DNA of 64,000 nucleotides, from assembly GCA_022113835.1 (NCBI GenBank), contig JAILWY010000004.1:4839501-4903500 (forward strand), given 5' to 3'. Position numbers and translations under genes: made by a program. Origin of the DNA: Atopsyche davidsoni (Eukaryota; Arthropoda; Insecta; Trichoptera; Hydrobiosidae). Of this stretch, positions 36,615-47,304 are shown in pieces (position 1 is the stretch's first letter; the number at the start of each line of letters is the position of its first letter). The notes under the pieces are model-generated. The model saw only the letters and a program-made list of their open reading frames with translations. It was not told where the DNA came from and searched no databases.

Positions 36615-38429
36615 TCAAAAAATAAATTGAACATTATTATCTTTATTTTTCATTCTCCGCATATTTCTTCGTATTAATGCAGCATACAGGATTTCTATAA
36701 TTAGTAATACCATGCCAAGAGAACATCCCATAGCGAGTATTATGAAACTCCCTGCAAGGTGCTCCAGACTCAGAACAACTCCAGCTTCATTCAACTCAGA
36801 CTTTTTAGAAACAATACTGTTGAGTTTACTCTCAGATACCCACTTGTGCATCAAACCCGAATTAGCGATTCTGCGCAACTGAACTGTAAACCTCTCAAGG
36901 TATGGAGAATTCCTCAAATACAAAAAACATATAGGAAGAAAAGTGACAACATGATCCATAACATATACACTTTCAAGAGATTCGTTCAATGAATTTAAAT
37001 GATCTCTCAAAAATATATGTGGATACATTACAGAAAATTTTTCACCATGTGCAATACTTTTAAGTTTCAATTTTCTCTCAGACATATCCATAGAGACATA
37101 ATTTTTAAACGCTGTGCTGCTATTGTCGAAATACCATCTCTGGTTAGGTATTCCACCAAATGGATAATTTTGTTCTATTAATTCATTGAACGAATTTATA
37201 TATGGCTCGTACACATCACTGACAATAAATTTAAACAAAGAGCCTAAATAAATATTTCTTATTAAAAATGTAAAACATAAAAAAGATAAAAAATAACATT
37301 TGAAAGTGTTTTTCTTTAAAATAACTGAGACAGCAACTCCCATCAACACTCCAAATACATCCAAATTTGTTATCATAAAAATATTTTCCTTATTTTTGCT
37401 ACTTTTCAATATTAATGCAACTACAATGCATAGAAGTGATGTAATAATATATATTGACAGTAAAGAATACCAGACGCTTAGTTGATACGGCATGAAAATC
37501 TTCTTGATATTACTCACACGTTTTGCTTTCGGAAAAACAAGCTTTGTATGTGAAAATGTATAATATGTAAAAGAAAGAGGATTAAACAGATGGTTATCTG
37601 GATAAAAAGGAGAAGTAAATACAATATTTCTGCCTTCATTCAGTACTTTCATTACAATATTCCAATCAATGGGCACAATATTATAGTTCAATGTAAAATT
37701 AAATGTTTTTGAAAATGTTGTCATAATATTATATTCTATACCTGACAATATCCGCTGACCATTTTTATTAACATTATCATACATAAATGGAGGTTTGAGA
37801 TTTGCAAGAATATTCAAGGGACATGTATTCATATTTTTAATATTATCAATAATTGGTATTGACTCTAAATGATTTGATATATCAATCAGTTTCACTTCGT
37901 CACACTCTTGTGGACTGTTATTAACAGAATAAGTATGAACTTGCACATTGTAAGTTTGATTATATTGGATGGTTATTATGAAACAATTAAAAAGCTTTAG
38001 TTTCCAACAACTCTTCGCCATTTCTAAAATACAATCTTCATTGCAATAATTTATCAAGGCACTCAAAACCACTATTTTTGGAGAATTGTAAATACTAACA
38101 CAAGCTGTTTTGACCAGTTGGTTAAGCTCTATCGTATTACTGAAGATTATAACGAGACTTCTATAGTGACCCTTGAATATATCCTTTTCACACTTCTGCA
38201 GGTTCATGACACTCATTTGGACATTTTTCATAATATCAGTAGCCACATGTGAGGCATCTTCATTTGAAGAATCAAACAATATTTTGGCAACATCGTGCTC
38301 TTTGTCATTCAGTACATGTGCAGAGGTTAACGCAATTTTTGTGTTGGAAAATGTCAACGCACCAGAATCTTCCGCAAAACAAATCTTAAAATTTAGGATC
38401 AATTGCAATAATATTTTAAAAAACTCCAT
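36615..38429 (-). CDS. Divergent ionotropic receptor (IR-like chemoreceptor), intronless, copy 1
   Basis: About 604 aa from the preferred start at 38429, which opens a signal-peptide-like stretch (MEFFKILLQLILNFKICFA); an ATG seven codons earlier is possible. After a ~190-residue extracellular domain come an S1-like lobe (KPPFMYDNVN...LSGIEYNIM), membrane segment M1 (after MPYQLSVWYS), a pore-side segment (FGVLMGVAVSVIL), M3 (FLSFLCFTFLIRNIYLGSLF then KFIVSDVYEP), an S2 lobe and final M4 (EHLAGSFIILAMGCSLG). This is the insect IR/iGluR architecture. Such receptors are sensory-neuron ligand-gated channels, usually for taste or smell. I did not verify the glutamate-binding residues; most divergent IRs lack them. 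Its 5' block is almost identical to copy 2. The ligand is unknown. Confidence 0.85.
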   Translation of the reverse strand: MEFFKILLQLILNFKICFAEDSGALTFSNTKIALTSAHVLNDKEHDVAKILFDSSNEDASHVATDIMKNVQMSVMNLQKCEKDIFKGHYRSLVIIFSNTIELNQLVKTACVSIYNSPKIVVLSALINYCNEDCILEMAKSCWKLKLFNCFIITIQYNQTYNVQVHTYSVNNSPQECDEVKLIDISNHLESIPIIDNIKNMNTCPLNILANLKPPFMYDNVNKNGQRILSGIEYNIMTTFSKTFNFTLNYNIVPIDWNIVMKVLNEGRNIVFTSPFYPDNHLFNPLSFTYYTFSHTKLVFPKAKRVSNIKKIFMPYQLSVWYSLLSIYIITSLLCIVVALILKSSKNKENIFMITNLDVFGVLMGVAVSVILKKNTFKCYFLSFLCFTFLIRNIYLGSLFKFIVSDVYEPYINSFNELIEQNYPFGGIPNQRWYFDNSSTAFKNYVSMDMSERKLKLKSIAHGEKFSVMYPHIFLRDHLNSLNESLESVYVMDHVVTFLPICFLYLRNSPYLERFTVQLRRIANSGLMHKWVSESKLNSIVSKKSELNEAGVVLSLEHLAGSFIILAMGCSLGMVLLIIEILYAALIRRNMRRMKNKDNNVQFIF

Positions 38430-38980
38430 CGTATTAAAAAAAAAAATCAAGTGATAATTTGTTTCACCGCATTGAATGACAACTTGAAATAAACTAAATA
38501 TTTTTTAAAAAAATACTGATTTATAATTATTACCGTCATTTGAGTATATCTCATTTTAAATCTATTTTTCTTTATAAAATAAGCTCGCAAGTCATGTTAA
38601 CATCATTAATAATCTATAAATTTTCTTCATGGGTAAAAACAGATGCTTATCAGTATTGATGGTTAAATTTATTTTTTATTTTTTAAATTATTTTATTTTA
38701 TTTACATATTTTAATTTTAAAACTTTTCTCTGCTAACTTTTTTAATGATTTTTTTTAATTTGAAGCAAATTAATTTTTAGACCCATATTTTTGTCCCCAA
38801 AATTTCTATATTGTAGTTACTCCGGCAAAAGTAAGATTGCATAATGTGTAATGACTTTTGGTAAGAAGTGTATTTGAAAACATTCAATTTTCCAAAAAAT
38901 CCAACTTATTGGTTTTTAATTTAATTTCTAATTTGTTAAATTTGGAAAAGTACACTATTTTTCAAAATTAAATATCTTAA

Positions 38981-39448
38981 CACACTTAAGCGGATAACCA
39001 AATTGACTAAACTGATGTGCGTAGCGGGAAAAATTCGAGTAAAATTGCGCGTGTGAAATCTAGTCTATACACTCTTTGATTTGCATGTAGTCAAATAAAT
39101 CGTTTCGTTCTAAAAAGTTCGTTATAAAAAGTTGAACCACTTCATACACACTTTGCGGATTACTCACAACAACACCATTTTGTCCTAAAAATTGTTCAAT
39201 AATTGGAGGATTATCATTCTCTGACCACTCCACTTCTTCATTGTCACTTTGTTCAGAATCACTGGACAGTATTGGTAGAAGTAACGTTGAACGAGTCCTA
39301 AACAAACATTACGAGCTGTAAACCTAAAGAGTAAAATGACCTTCTGCCGCTTTTAGAGTAAACACATTAAAAAACGTATTAATACGCGCCCCGCCATTAG
39401 ACAGCAGTCCGCGAAACGGGTACTAGTACCTGCCCCGCCTTTAGTGTG
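38981..39448. mobile_element. Internally deleted piggyBac element (468 bp)
   Basis: Bounded by TTAA on both sides (38977-38980 and 39449-39452), the piggyBac target duplication. Its ends are near-matching inverted repeats: CACACTTAAGCGG inward from the left and CACACTAAAGGCGG from the right. It contains a remnant of the transposase N-terminus on the minus strand, so it is a deletion derivative of an autonomous element. Confidence 0.8.
39060..39305 (-). pseudogene. N-terminal remnant of piggyBac transposase
   Basis: 81 codons starting at ATG 39305. The acidic DSEQSDNEEVEWSENDNPP followed by IIEQFLGQNGVV and a QLFITNFLE stretch matches the usual N-terminus of piggyBac-derived transposases (acidic region, then E-F-x-G-x-x-G and FFTDELL-like). 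The DDD catalytic core is absent. It could still be translated as a short protein; there is no evidence either way. Confidence 0.65.
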
Positions 39449-39452
39449 TTAA

Positions 39453-40003
39453 GTTGAAACAATATATAAAGATTTTATTTTCCATATAATTGAAAACTAC
39501 TGAAGGAAAAATTATTTTACTCTTTGAAATATGTTTACATACTGTCTTTCCACTCATCGCAACTTTCAAAATAGCATCCTCATTTGGTTCTATTTTTTTT
39601 TTCCTACTATATTAGGAATTTGATAATACATCACTATGAACATTCATATGCGCTTGCGTATGTATGCGCAAGGGCATCTTACAAATAGCTTGTAGTATTT
39701 GTATACTGTGGGTAGATGTTGTCTTTTAGCGCTCGACCGAAAAGGGAAAGAGGTCCTCGCCGATGCTCCCGGATCTATATAGGGTCCGCTATAGATGACA
39801 ATGTCATGACTTTTCTTGTAGATTAAAATATTTAGAAAAATTGTTTATCACAAACATTAGCTTTATTCCAAAAATGTTTTCCTGTCAGTAGATTGATTAC
39901 TTATCAGTACACTGGCAGTGATATATTAACAATTTATTTTTTTGTTATGGCTCAATTATATTGATAGTAAAATATTTTTGATTGAAGTGTTTGATTATTT
40001 TTC
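39453..40003. other. Receptor-cluster spacer
   Basis: No gene seen. A GC-richer patch at about 39640-39790 contains an imperfect palindrome (ATGCGCTTGCGTATG against its complement), with no coding potential. Confidence 0.5.
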
Positions 40004-40011
40004 AACTAGAT

Positions 40012-40272
40012 CATAGGTTCCCAACGGGGGCGGTACCGCCCCCCAGTGGGCACTGGAACTTTCCAAGGGGGCGGTGACGGGTCCAAGGGAAAATGAATGA
40101 ACTTTTTGCATTTTTTTTTACTTGGGCAGTAATAAATAATATACAGAAAAAAATTATAACTGTTATTTTGCGCTAAGGGGGGCGTTAGAATTTTTTTTCC
40201 TTGTCTAGGGGGGCGTTGGAATTTTTTTTCTTGTCAAGGGGGCAGTGGTCAATAAAAGGTTGGGAACCTATG
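40012..40272. mobile_element. hAT-type MITE (261 bp)
   Basis: Perfect 14-bp terminal inverted repeats, CATAGGTTCCCAAC and GTTGGGAACCTATG, flanked by a perfect 8-bp duplication AACTAGAT (40004-40011 and 40273-40280). The 8-bp duplication and GGTTCCCAAC ends are characteristic of the hAT superfamily. The interior is G-rich (repeated GGGGGCGxT) with no reading frame, so it is non-autonomous. Confidence 0.9.
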
Positions 40273-40280
40273 AACTAGAT

Positions 40281-41114
40281 GATGATGTCTATTTGGAAAA
40301 TTATTCTACCAGAGATTTTTTCTCTTGTATGCAATATAGTGGACATGAAATGCAATTATTGATTTTAAAAATATATTTTTAACTTCTTATTTAAATTATA
40401 TAAAAATATATATATTTTAATCCTTTAATTATTTTACATAATGTTGTATACTTTCAACTGAGCTTATGAAATCCAATCTAGTTAAATATTTCTTTCTTTT
40501 TCATGACTTATTTTGTTGGTTTGTCTTTTCTTTAAATCTAGAGGTAGTTAGTATTTTGAGATTAAATAAAACTTGCTTCTAAAGAATTGAGCTATATACA
40601 TCATGCTCAATATGTGTGTTTGCAATAAGGAAGGAAAAATCTCATTCTTTTTATTATAATTTTCCTTCATGGTTAGATTGTTTCATCAAATTTTGTCCAA
40701 AAATTTCCCTGAATAAATAAAATTATGACCTCGGAAATAGGACTTGAAAAAATTTATTGGTTCAGATAAATTATTATAAACTGTAAATTGTATTTTAAAA
40801 TAATGGGGAAGGGTGGAATAAAAAGATCACTTTACTGTCCTGAATAATTTATTAAAATTAAATTGATTTACATTGTTAAAATATAATTTAATCTATGTGA
40901 AGAATGCGTTTGCTATATTCTTGCTGTTGAATTTTTCAGTATCCACTGTCAAATGTTATTTTAAAAGATTTATTTAATCACATCTATTGTATAATTCAAA
41001 ATTGTTCAAAGTAGTAAAAATAAACATTGCTCATACAGTTGTGAACAAATTTAATATTATGAGCCACCTAAAACTTTGTAAATTTCTACATTTAAGCTTA
41101 TTATTTCAATGAAA
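40281..41114. other. AT-rich spacer downstream of receptor copy 2
   Basis: No credible coding frame or element ends. It probably contains the 3' UTR of the receptor gene at its right edge. Confidence 0.55.
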
Positions 41115-42917
41115 TTATGTAAAACAACAATCTCTAATCAATTTATATTTATTGCTTCTATCGATTATTATAGCATAAACAATTTCTATAATCACTAATA
41201 AAATTCCAAGTGTAAAACCAATACCCAATATAATGAAACTACCTGCAAGATGCTCCATTTTCATAACGACTCCCGCCTCACTTAACTCGGACTTTTTAGA
41301 AACATAACTAACAACTTTACTCTCAGACACCCACTTTTGCATCAATCCAGCATTTGCGATTCTCCGTAGCTGGACTGTGAACCTCTCAAGATACGGAGAG
41401 TTCCTCAAATACAGGAAACATGCAGGAGTAACCGCAACAACATGATTACATACATATATATTGTCAAAAGTTTCATTAATCAAATCCAGGTCATTTTTTA
41501 AAAATATATGTGGATATAAAATAGAAATCTTTTCACCATAAGCAATACGCTTTAAATGTGAAATTTTGTCAATAAAATTTATAGTTTTATAATTTTCAAA
41601 TGGCACGCTGCGGTTAGCAAAAAAAAATCTTTCCATGTGTGTTCCACTAAATGAATAGTTTTTTTCTATCAATTCATCAAGCGATTTGATTGTCGGCTCA
41701 TACACATCACTTACAATAAACTTAAACAGGGAACCCAAGTAAATATTTCTTATTAAAAATGTGAACCACAAAAAAAATAAAAATAGACATTTTAAACACT
41801 TTACATTTAATAAAACTGAGACAGTGACACCCAATAAAGCTCCAAATATATCCAAAATAGAAATCATGAATAACTTTCCATTGTTTTTATTGTTCTTCAA
41901 AATGGGGGTAATTATTGTACATATAAATGATATTACAAGAATTATCCCTAATAATGAATACCAGACGCTTAGTTCATATGGCATGAAAAATTTCTGTATA
42001 CTACTCACAGGCAGAGCTTTAGGAAAAATAAGCCTTGACTCTGTTAGCATGTAATATGTGAATGAAATATTGTGGAAAAGATTATGACTTAAATAGTATG
42101 GAGAAGTGTGGACAGCAGCTTCCCCTGCACTTAGCATTCTTGTAAAATTGAAATAATCAGTGCCATTGATGAAGTTTAAAGTAAAATTGAATGTTTTTGA
42201 AAAACTTCTTAAAATATTATATTCTAGACCCGACAATTTGATACCGCCTTTATCGTCTGTATTAATGTACATAAATGGTGGTTTAAAATTTGTTGAAATA
42301 TTAAGTGAACATGTATTCATATTTTTAATATTATCAATAACTGTTATTGACTCTAAATGATTTGATATATCAATCAGTTTTACTTCGTCACACTCTTGTG
42401 GACTGTTATTAACAGAATAAGTATGAACTTGCACATTGTAAGTTTCATTATATTGGATGGTTATTATGAAACAATTAAAGAACCGTAATTTCCAACAACT
42501 TTTTGCCATTTCTAAAATACAATCTTCATCGCAATAATTTATCAAGGCACTCAAAACCACTATTTTTGGAGAATTGTAAATACTAACACAAGCTGTTTTG
42601 ACCAGTTGGTTAAGCTCTATCGTATTACTGAAGATTATAACGAGACTTCTATAGTGACCCTTGAATATATCCTTTTCACATTTCTGCAGGTTCATGACAC
42701 TCATTTGGACATTTTTCATAATATCAGTAGCCACATGTGAGGCATCTTCATTTGAAGAATCAAACAATATTTTGGTAACATCGTGCTCTTTGTCATTCAG
42801 TACATGTGCAGAGGCGAATGAAATTTTCTCGTAAACATATGTTAATGCACCAGAATCTTCAGTGACGCACAAATTGAGATGTATGGTTATAAGAAGTAAT
42901 TTATTGACAGTAAGCAT
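41115..42917 (-). CDS. Divergent ionotropic receptor, intronless, copy 2
   Basis: 600 aa with signal peptide (MLTVNKLLLITIHLNLCVTE), the same domain order as copy 1 and the same M3 and M4 signatures (FLIRNIYLGSLFKFIVSDVY; MEHLAGSFIILGIGFTLG). Residues about 30-205 are almost identical to copy 1 (about 97% at DNA level over ~505 bp, 42308-42813 against 37820-38326). The S1, S2 and channel parts are much more diverged. That pattern suggests gene conversion or recent partial duplication of the N-terminal domain. It is transcribed away from copy 3. The ligand is unknown. Confidence 0.85.
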   Translation of the reverse strand: MLTVNKLLLITIHLNLCVTEDSGALTYVYEKISFASAHVLNDKEHDVTKILFDSSNEDASHVATDIMKNVQMSVMNLQKCEKDIFKGHYRSLVIIFSNTIELNQLVKTACVSIYNSPKIVVLSALINYCDEDCILEMAKSCWKLRFFNCFIITIQYNETYNVQVHTYSVNNSPQECDEVKLIDISNHLESITVIDNIKNMNTCSLNISTNFKPPFMYINTDDKGGIKLSGLEYNILRSFSKTFNFTLNFINGTDYFNFTRMLSAGEAAVHTSPYYLSHNLFHNISFTYYMLTESRLIFPKALPVSSIQKFFMPYELSVWYSLLGIILVISFICTIITPILKNNKNNGKLFMISILDIFGALLGVTVSVLLNVKCLKCLFLFFLWFTFLIRNIYLGSLFKFIVSDVYEPTIKSLDELIEKNYSFSGTHMERFFFANRSVPFENYKTINFIDKISHLKRIAYGEKISILYPHIFLKNDLDLINETFDNIYVCNHVVAVTPACFLYLRNSPYLERFTVQLRRIANAGLMQKWVSESKVVSYVSKKSELSEAGVVMKMEHLAGSFIILGIGFTLGILLVIIEIVYAIIIDRSNKYKLIRDCCFT

Positions 42918-44228
42918 TGTGTTTTTAATATTAAGTTTGGTTTGTAAGAGTCGTTTGAATGACAGTAATGGTGGACTAAAGCTTTTTATAGGGAAGTTGT
43001 ATCAGTTACTTTATTTATAATGATCAATTTGTCTAACATCGGATAGTATCTTACTGGATACTTTTTTAAAAATATTTTTCCTGATCCATAAATCATGATA
43101 TCATTAATAATACAACAAAAAAATTACAACTTGTCATTATCAGTTTGAAAGGTAAACTGTACACCTGATTTATATACTTAATTTGCTACTTATGTTTTAA
43201 CAAATTATTTATGTACCAACCAACCAAAGTTGCTTTAGAAAGTCAGAACCATTTGCAATATTCCTTGTTGATAGATTGTTCAACAGTCCAAAAAATCAGC
43301 AATAGAAATTCTTCAAAATTGTATATTCAAAGCTTTCTCAATCTATATTCACAGTAAAATGAGGCATTATAATATTTTTTACAATTCTAAATCAATATGG
43401 GACAATTAATAGACTTGGAATATTCTTATACTATTAGATGCTATCAGTATATTGACAGTGAAATATATGTTCATAATTTTGTTGTTTTTTGTTACTTGTA
43501 GAAAATGTCGACAGATTGATAAATGACATCAATATTTTTTAATCTACTTTTAGGTCATTTGTTTATTGTTTATTATTCTTTTGTGGTCTTTTAAAGATTG
43601 TAACCAACTGATTAAATAACAAAAAAATATATACAGTGTGTCATGGGCGGCATGGTAACTAAAATAAAGGAGAAAACATAAGGTATTTATTCTAATTTTT
43701 ATGAAGAACTTGTGTACTAATTTTAGGAAACCTACAGATGGTCAAAGTAGTCAATAAAAAGCCATTAATTCACAGATAACTGCTAGGATTTTACACTTGG
43801 CTACTGATTGATTGTCATCAGTATTATATAAAAAAATTCTTGTAATAAATATAATCTTACATGTGTCTAGTTGTGTAGTGAAAAGATCTCTAAATCTTTT
43901 GACGATTCTAGCTAGCTCATAATCTCACTAGGAGAAATCACTGAAAACCTTTATTGAAGAAAATTGATTTTATAGTTCGTTTATTTAATATTAAATACAA
44001 CCTCTTTTTTTCATGTATTTATATCTTGTGTTTCTTTTAAATATGAAATCACTAATACAACGATAAGCATCACAGTAAATCAATGATATTTAAATATTTA
44101 TGATTTTATTGTCAAAATTTAAAACCAATCAAAAAGCAGTTTACTGTAGATTTTATTGAATATAAATTGAGAAAATTAAATAGTTTCATATTAAATCTAT
44201 CGGTAGACACTATTGCCAGTATAACAAA
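42918..44228. other. Head-to-head promoter region of receptor copies 2 and 3
   Basis: 1.3 kb between the divergent starts, AT-rich, with no coding frame. Any shared sensory-neuron enhancer would be expected here, but I recognise no motif. Confidence 0.5.
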
Positions 44229-46001
44229 ATGTTTTTAACATTTATTTTGATTCCACTAGTCGTGGACGAACAGTTATTTGTGACAGAAGATTCTGATGCT
44301 CTGGTGCAGGTTCATACAAATATTGCCCAAACCACTGCTAATATGTGGAATCAACAAGAAAGAGATGTTGTCAAAATATTATATGATATTACCAATGAGA
44401 AATCTTCTGATGCTGCAGCCAAAGTTATAAAGAATATTCATTTGAATGTCATGAATATACAAAAGTGTGAAATTAATACATTCAAAGGCCATTATAGATA
44501 TCTCAACATCATCATAACTAATATGTCGGAGCTTAATCAATTGATTAAAAAAGCATGTGTCCACGTTTACAATTCCCCAAAAATGGTTATTTTAAGTGTG
44601 TTAATTGATGATTGTAATGAAAAATGCATTATAAAAATAGCTGACGGCTGCTGGAAGCAACAGTTTTTTAATTGTTTTATCGTAAGTTTTCAAGGTGTCG
44701 AGAATCATAGTAATTACAGTGTGCAAGTTCACACTTACTCTGCCAATAATAGTTCAGAAGAGTGCAATGAAGTAAAACTGATTGATATATCTAACAATAT
44801 TAGTCCTGTACCAATTATTGATAATATTAAAAATATGAACACATGCCCGTTAATGTTTCTTTCAGCTGATGGAAAACCATTTATGTACAACAAAACAGAT
44901 GATAATGGAAAAAAAATGTTATCTGGCATAGAATATAATATATTAAATAGTATTTCTAAGACATACAACTTTACATTAAACTTTGTTTTTGATCAAATTT
45001 TTTCAACGTTACTCCGAAAACTTACAGAAGGACAAGGTATTGCTCTCACCACTCCAACTTATTTAGCCTATGAAACTTTTAAAAACTTATCATTTTCTTA
45101 CTATTTAATATCTAATTCAAAAATCATTGTTTCTAAATCAGCACGTGTAGGTAACATAAGAAAAATACTTCTACCGTTTGGAACGATGGTCTGGTATTCG
45201 TTGCTGATAACCATTATGGTATTATCTATTTTATGTTGCTTAGTAAAACTAATACTAAAACATAAAAAATATAAAGAAACTATTTTCATTGTTACAAACT
45301 TGGATATATTTGCAATGTTGATAGGTGTCACCGTTTCAGTTGTATTAAAAAGACGCTATTTTCTTTGCATGTTTGCTTTCTTCTTATGTTTCACGTTTCT
45401 AATTAGAAATGTTTACTTGGGTGCCATGTTTAAATTTATTGTGAGCGATGTGTACGAAAAAAACTTGAAATCTTTGGATGAAGTTATTGAAAAAAAGTAT
45501 CCAATCGGTGGTTACGATTTGGAACGAACGACTTTCGACAATCGCAGTAATGAATTTCAAAACTATGTGACCTTGGAATCGAATGAAACCTTAGATAAAA
45601 TTAAAAGCATCGCTGGTGGTGAAAAATTTGCATTATTTTTCCCACAAGTGTTTTTGAGAAGCACTTTAGAATCAATTAATGTTTCTTTTGATAGTTTATA
45701 TGTGATTGACAAAGATGTATCTATCGTGCCAATAAGCTTTCTGTATTCGAGGAACTCTCCATACCTTGGTAAGTTCACAATTCAATTACGCCGACTTGCC
45801 GACAGCGGTCTGATACACAAATGGGTTTCCGATAGTAGAGCTACCAATTTGAAATCGAACAATTTAAAATTGAACGAAGTTGGAGTCGTTTTGACGATGG
45901 AGCATCTTGCAGGAAGCTTCATTATCCTGGCAGCGGGCTGTTTGTTAGGTATTATATCATTACTTATAGAAATTGGATACAATACAAAACAAAAAAAATA
46001 A
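44229..46001 (+). CDS. Divergent ionotropic receptor, intronless, copy 3
   Basis: 590 aa with a signal-peptide-like start (MFLTFILIPLVV). N-terminal features are shared with copies 1 and 2 (MNIQKCE, FKGHYRYL, YNSPKMVILSVLI, VQVHTYS.NNS) but clearly diverged, so it was not part of the recent homogenisation. S1 is around MYNKTDDNGKKMLSGIEYNI, M1 follows VWYSLLITIMVL, then FAMLIGVTVSVVLKR, M3 FLCFTFLIRNVYLGAMFKF, and M4 EHLAGSFIILAAGCLLG. It is inverted relative to the other two copies. A ligand-gated channel role in chemosensation is inferred from the family. Confidence 0.85.
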   Translation: MFLTFILIPLVVDEQLFVTEDSDALVQVHTNIAQTTANMWNQQERDVVKILYDITNEKSSDAAAKVIKNIHLNVMNIQKCEINTFKGHYRYLNIIITNMSELNQLIKKACVHVYNSPKMVILSVLIDDCNEKCIIKIADGCWKQQFFNCFIVSFQGVENHSNYSVQVHTYSANNSSEECNEVKLIDISNNISPVPIIDNIKNMNTCPLMFLSADGKPFMYNKTDDNGKKMLSGIEYNILNSISKTYNFTLNFVFDQIFSTLLRKLTEGQGIALTTPTYLAYETFKNLSFSYYLISNSKIIVSKSARVGNIRKILLPFGTMVWYSLLITIMVLSILCCLVKLILKHKKYKETIFIVTNLDIFAMLIGVTVSVVLKRRYFLCMFAFFLCFTFLIRNVYLGAMFKFIVSDVYEKNLKSLDEVIEKKYPIGGYDLERTTFDNRSNEFQNYVTLESNETLDKIKSIAGGEKFALFFPQVFLRSTLESINVSFDSLYVIDKDVSIVPISFLYSRNSPYLGKFTIQLRRLADSGLIHKWVSDSRATNLKSNNLKLNEVGVVLTMEHLAGSFIILAAGCLLGIISLLIEIGYNTKQKK

Positions 46002-47092
46002 ATTATTCAACAAGCAACACATACAAAATCAGTAACTTTTTGTGTTTAAATTTGTCTAGAATAAATATTAACTATGTATATACTTAATGGCAATATCTAT
46101 CAATAATATATTTAAGGTGCATGGTAATTTCATGGTAACAATAAAAAAAATACAGGGCAAAGGTGGAATTTAAACCCATGCTTTTTTAACTGTTATCTTA
46201 CACTTGTAAATCCGATGTAACTATAGGCAAATAAAAAAAATCATGACTCGTGAATAGTTTTGAATTAATAAAGTTCAAATCACACTTTTTTCAAGTTATT
46301 TTATTTCAAGGGTCTTCTCTTTTTGTGTGTTCCTTATGCCTCAAATATAATATTTACACAACAAGCCTGTTTTACAATTCAAGTATTATTAGACAAAGTA
46401 TAATTATATGAAATTAAAAAAATACTGGTTTTAAAAAATCAATTAAATTTATTTTTATAGGAAAAGTTTTTACTGTAATTAGTTAAACAAATCATCAGAC
46501 TTGTTGATCTTTAGATGAATAACCATATACGGTAGTATTTAGAAAACATGTAATTAAAAAAAAAAGGTTAGTACTTTGAGCAGTTTATTTTTTCAAATAA
46601 ATATGGTGAAGATTCAATTTAAATAATGTAATTAATAAGAAGACACAATCAACTCTACATAAAGTGATAAAAAGAAAATCACTCAATGAGGGAAAAGGTA
46701 AGTTTTCTTTCCCGTCTAAACTATTCATGCACGGAAAAATTTCAGCTATTCTCAAACAATACAATTCGAGGTAAGTACTTATATTACATAAGCAACAACA
46801 ATAAACATATGCAACATTTAAAATTTTACAAAATATAATCATAATTTACATTTTAAAAATCAAAAAAAAAAAACATAATAAACATATAATACTTTTTATA
46901 ATTTCAGATGTGTAAGCTTCACTCATGACCATTCCATAGGGGTCAAAAGAAATTTTTTATATCAAAAAAATACATTTATGTTAAACTTAATCTAACTTGG
47001 ATTAATTAGGTATGGTGTTTTAACAAATCATATATGAATAGATTTACTAGGTCATATCATTTAAAAATAGATTTCAGTTTTTATTTATTATT
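46002..47092. other. Spacer downstream of receptor copy 3
   Basis: AT-rich, with candidate AATAAA hexamers near the receptor stop. Short frames such as 46585-46842 (-) show no family resemblance. Confidence 0.5.
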
Positions 47093-47096
47093 TTAA

Positions 47097-47300
47097 CCAC
47101 TTTACAGTTTTCCCCGAGTGTATATCGGGTATGGATTTTGTTCATATACTGAAAAGCTTGAGTACTTGTTGACCCCGAGTGTTGTTGGATTGGATCTTGT
47201 TTTCTTCAAAATTATATAAAAAAAGAATCCAGTCATTCACAGTTCGTTGTCATGTTACATCATACTTTTTTTTTTTTACTAAAATCCGACTGTTAAGTGG
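47097..47300. mobile_element. piggyBac-like MITE (204 bp)
   Basis: Flanked by TTAA on both sides (47093-47096 and 47301-47304). Its ends are CCACTTTACAG and, inverted, CCACTTAACAG (10 of 11 matching). There is no reading frame. The TTAA duplication and terminal repeats place it with piggyBac-like elements, but its ends differ from those of the 38981-39448 element, so it is another family. Confidence 0.65.
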
Positions 47301-47304
47301 TTAA

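Noticed and set aside
39640..39790. GC-richer patch with a short imperfect palindrome between the receptor genes
   Set aside because: Too short and imperfect to call an RNA gene or element; no target duplication found.
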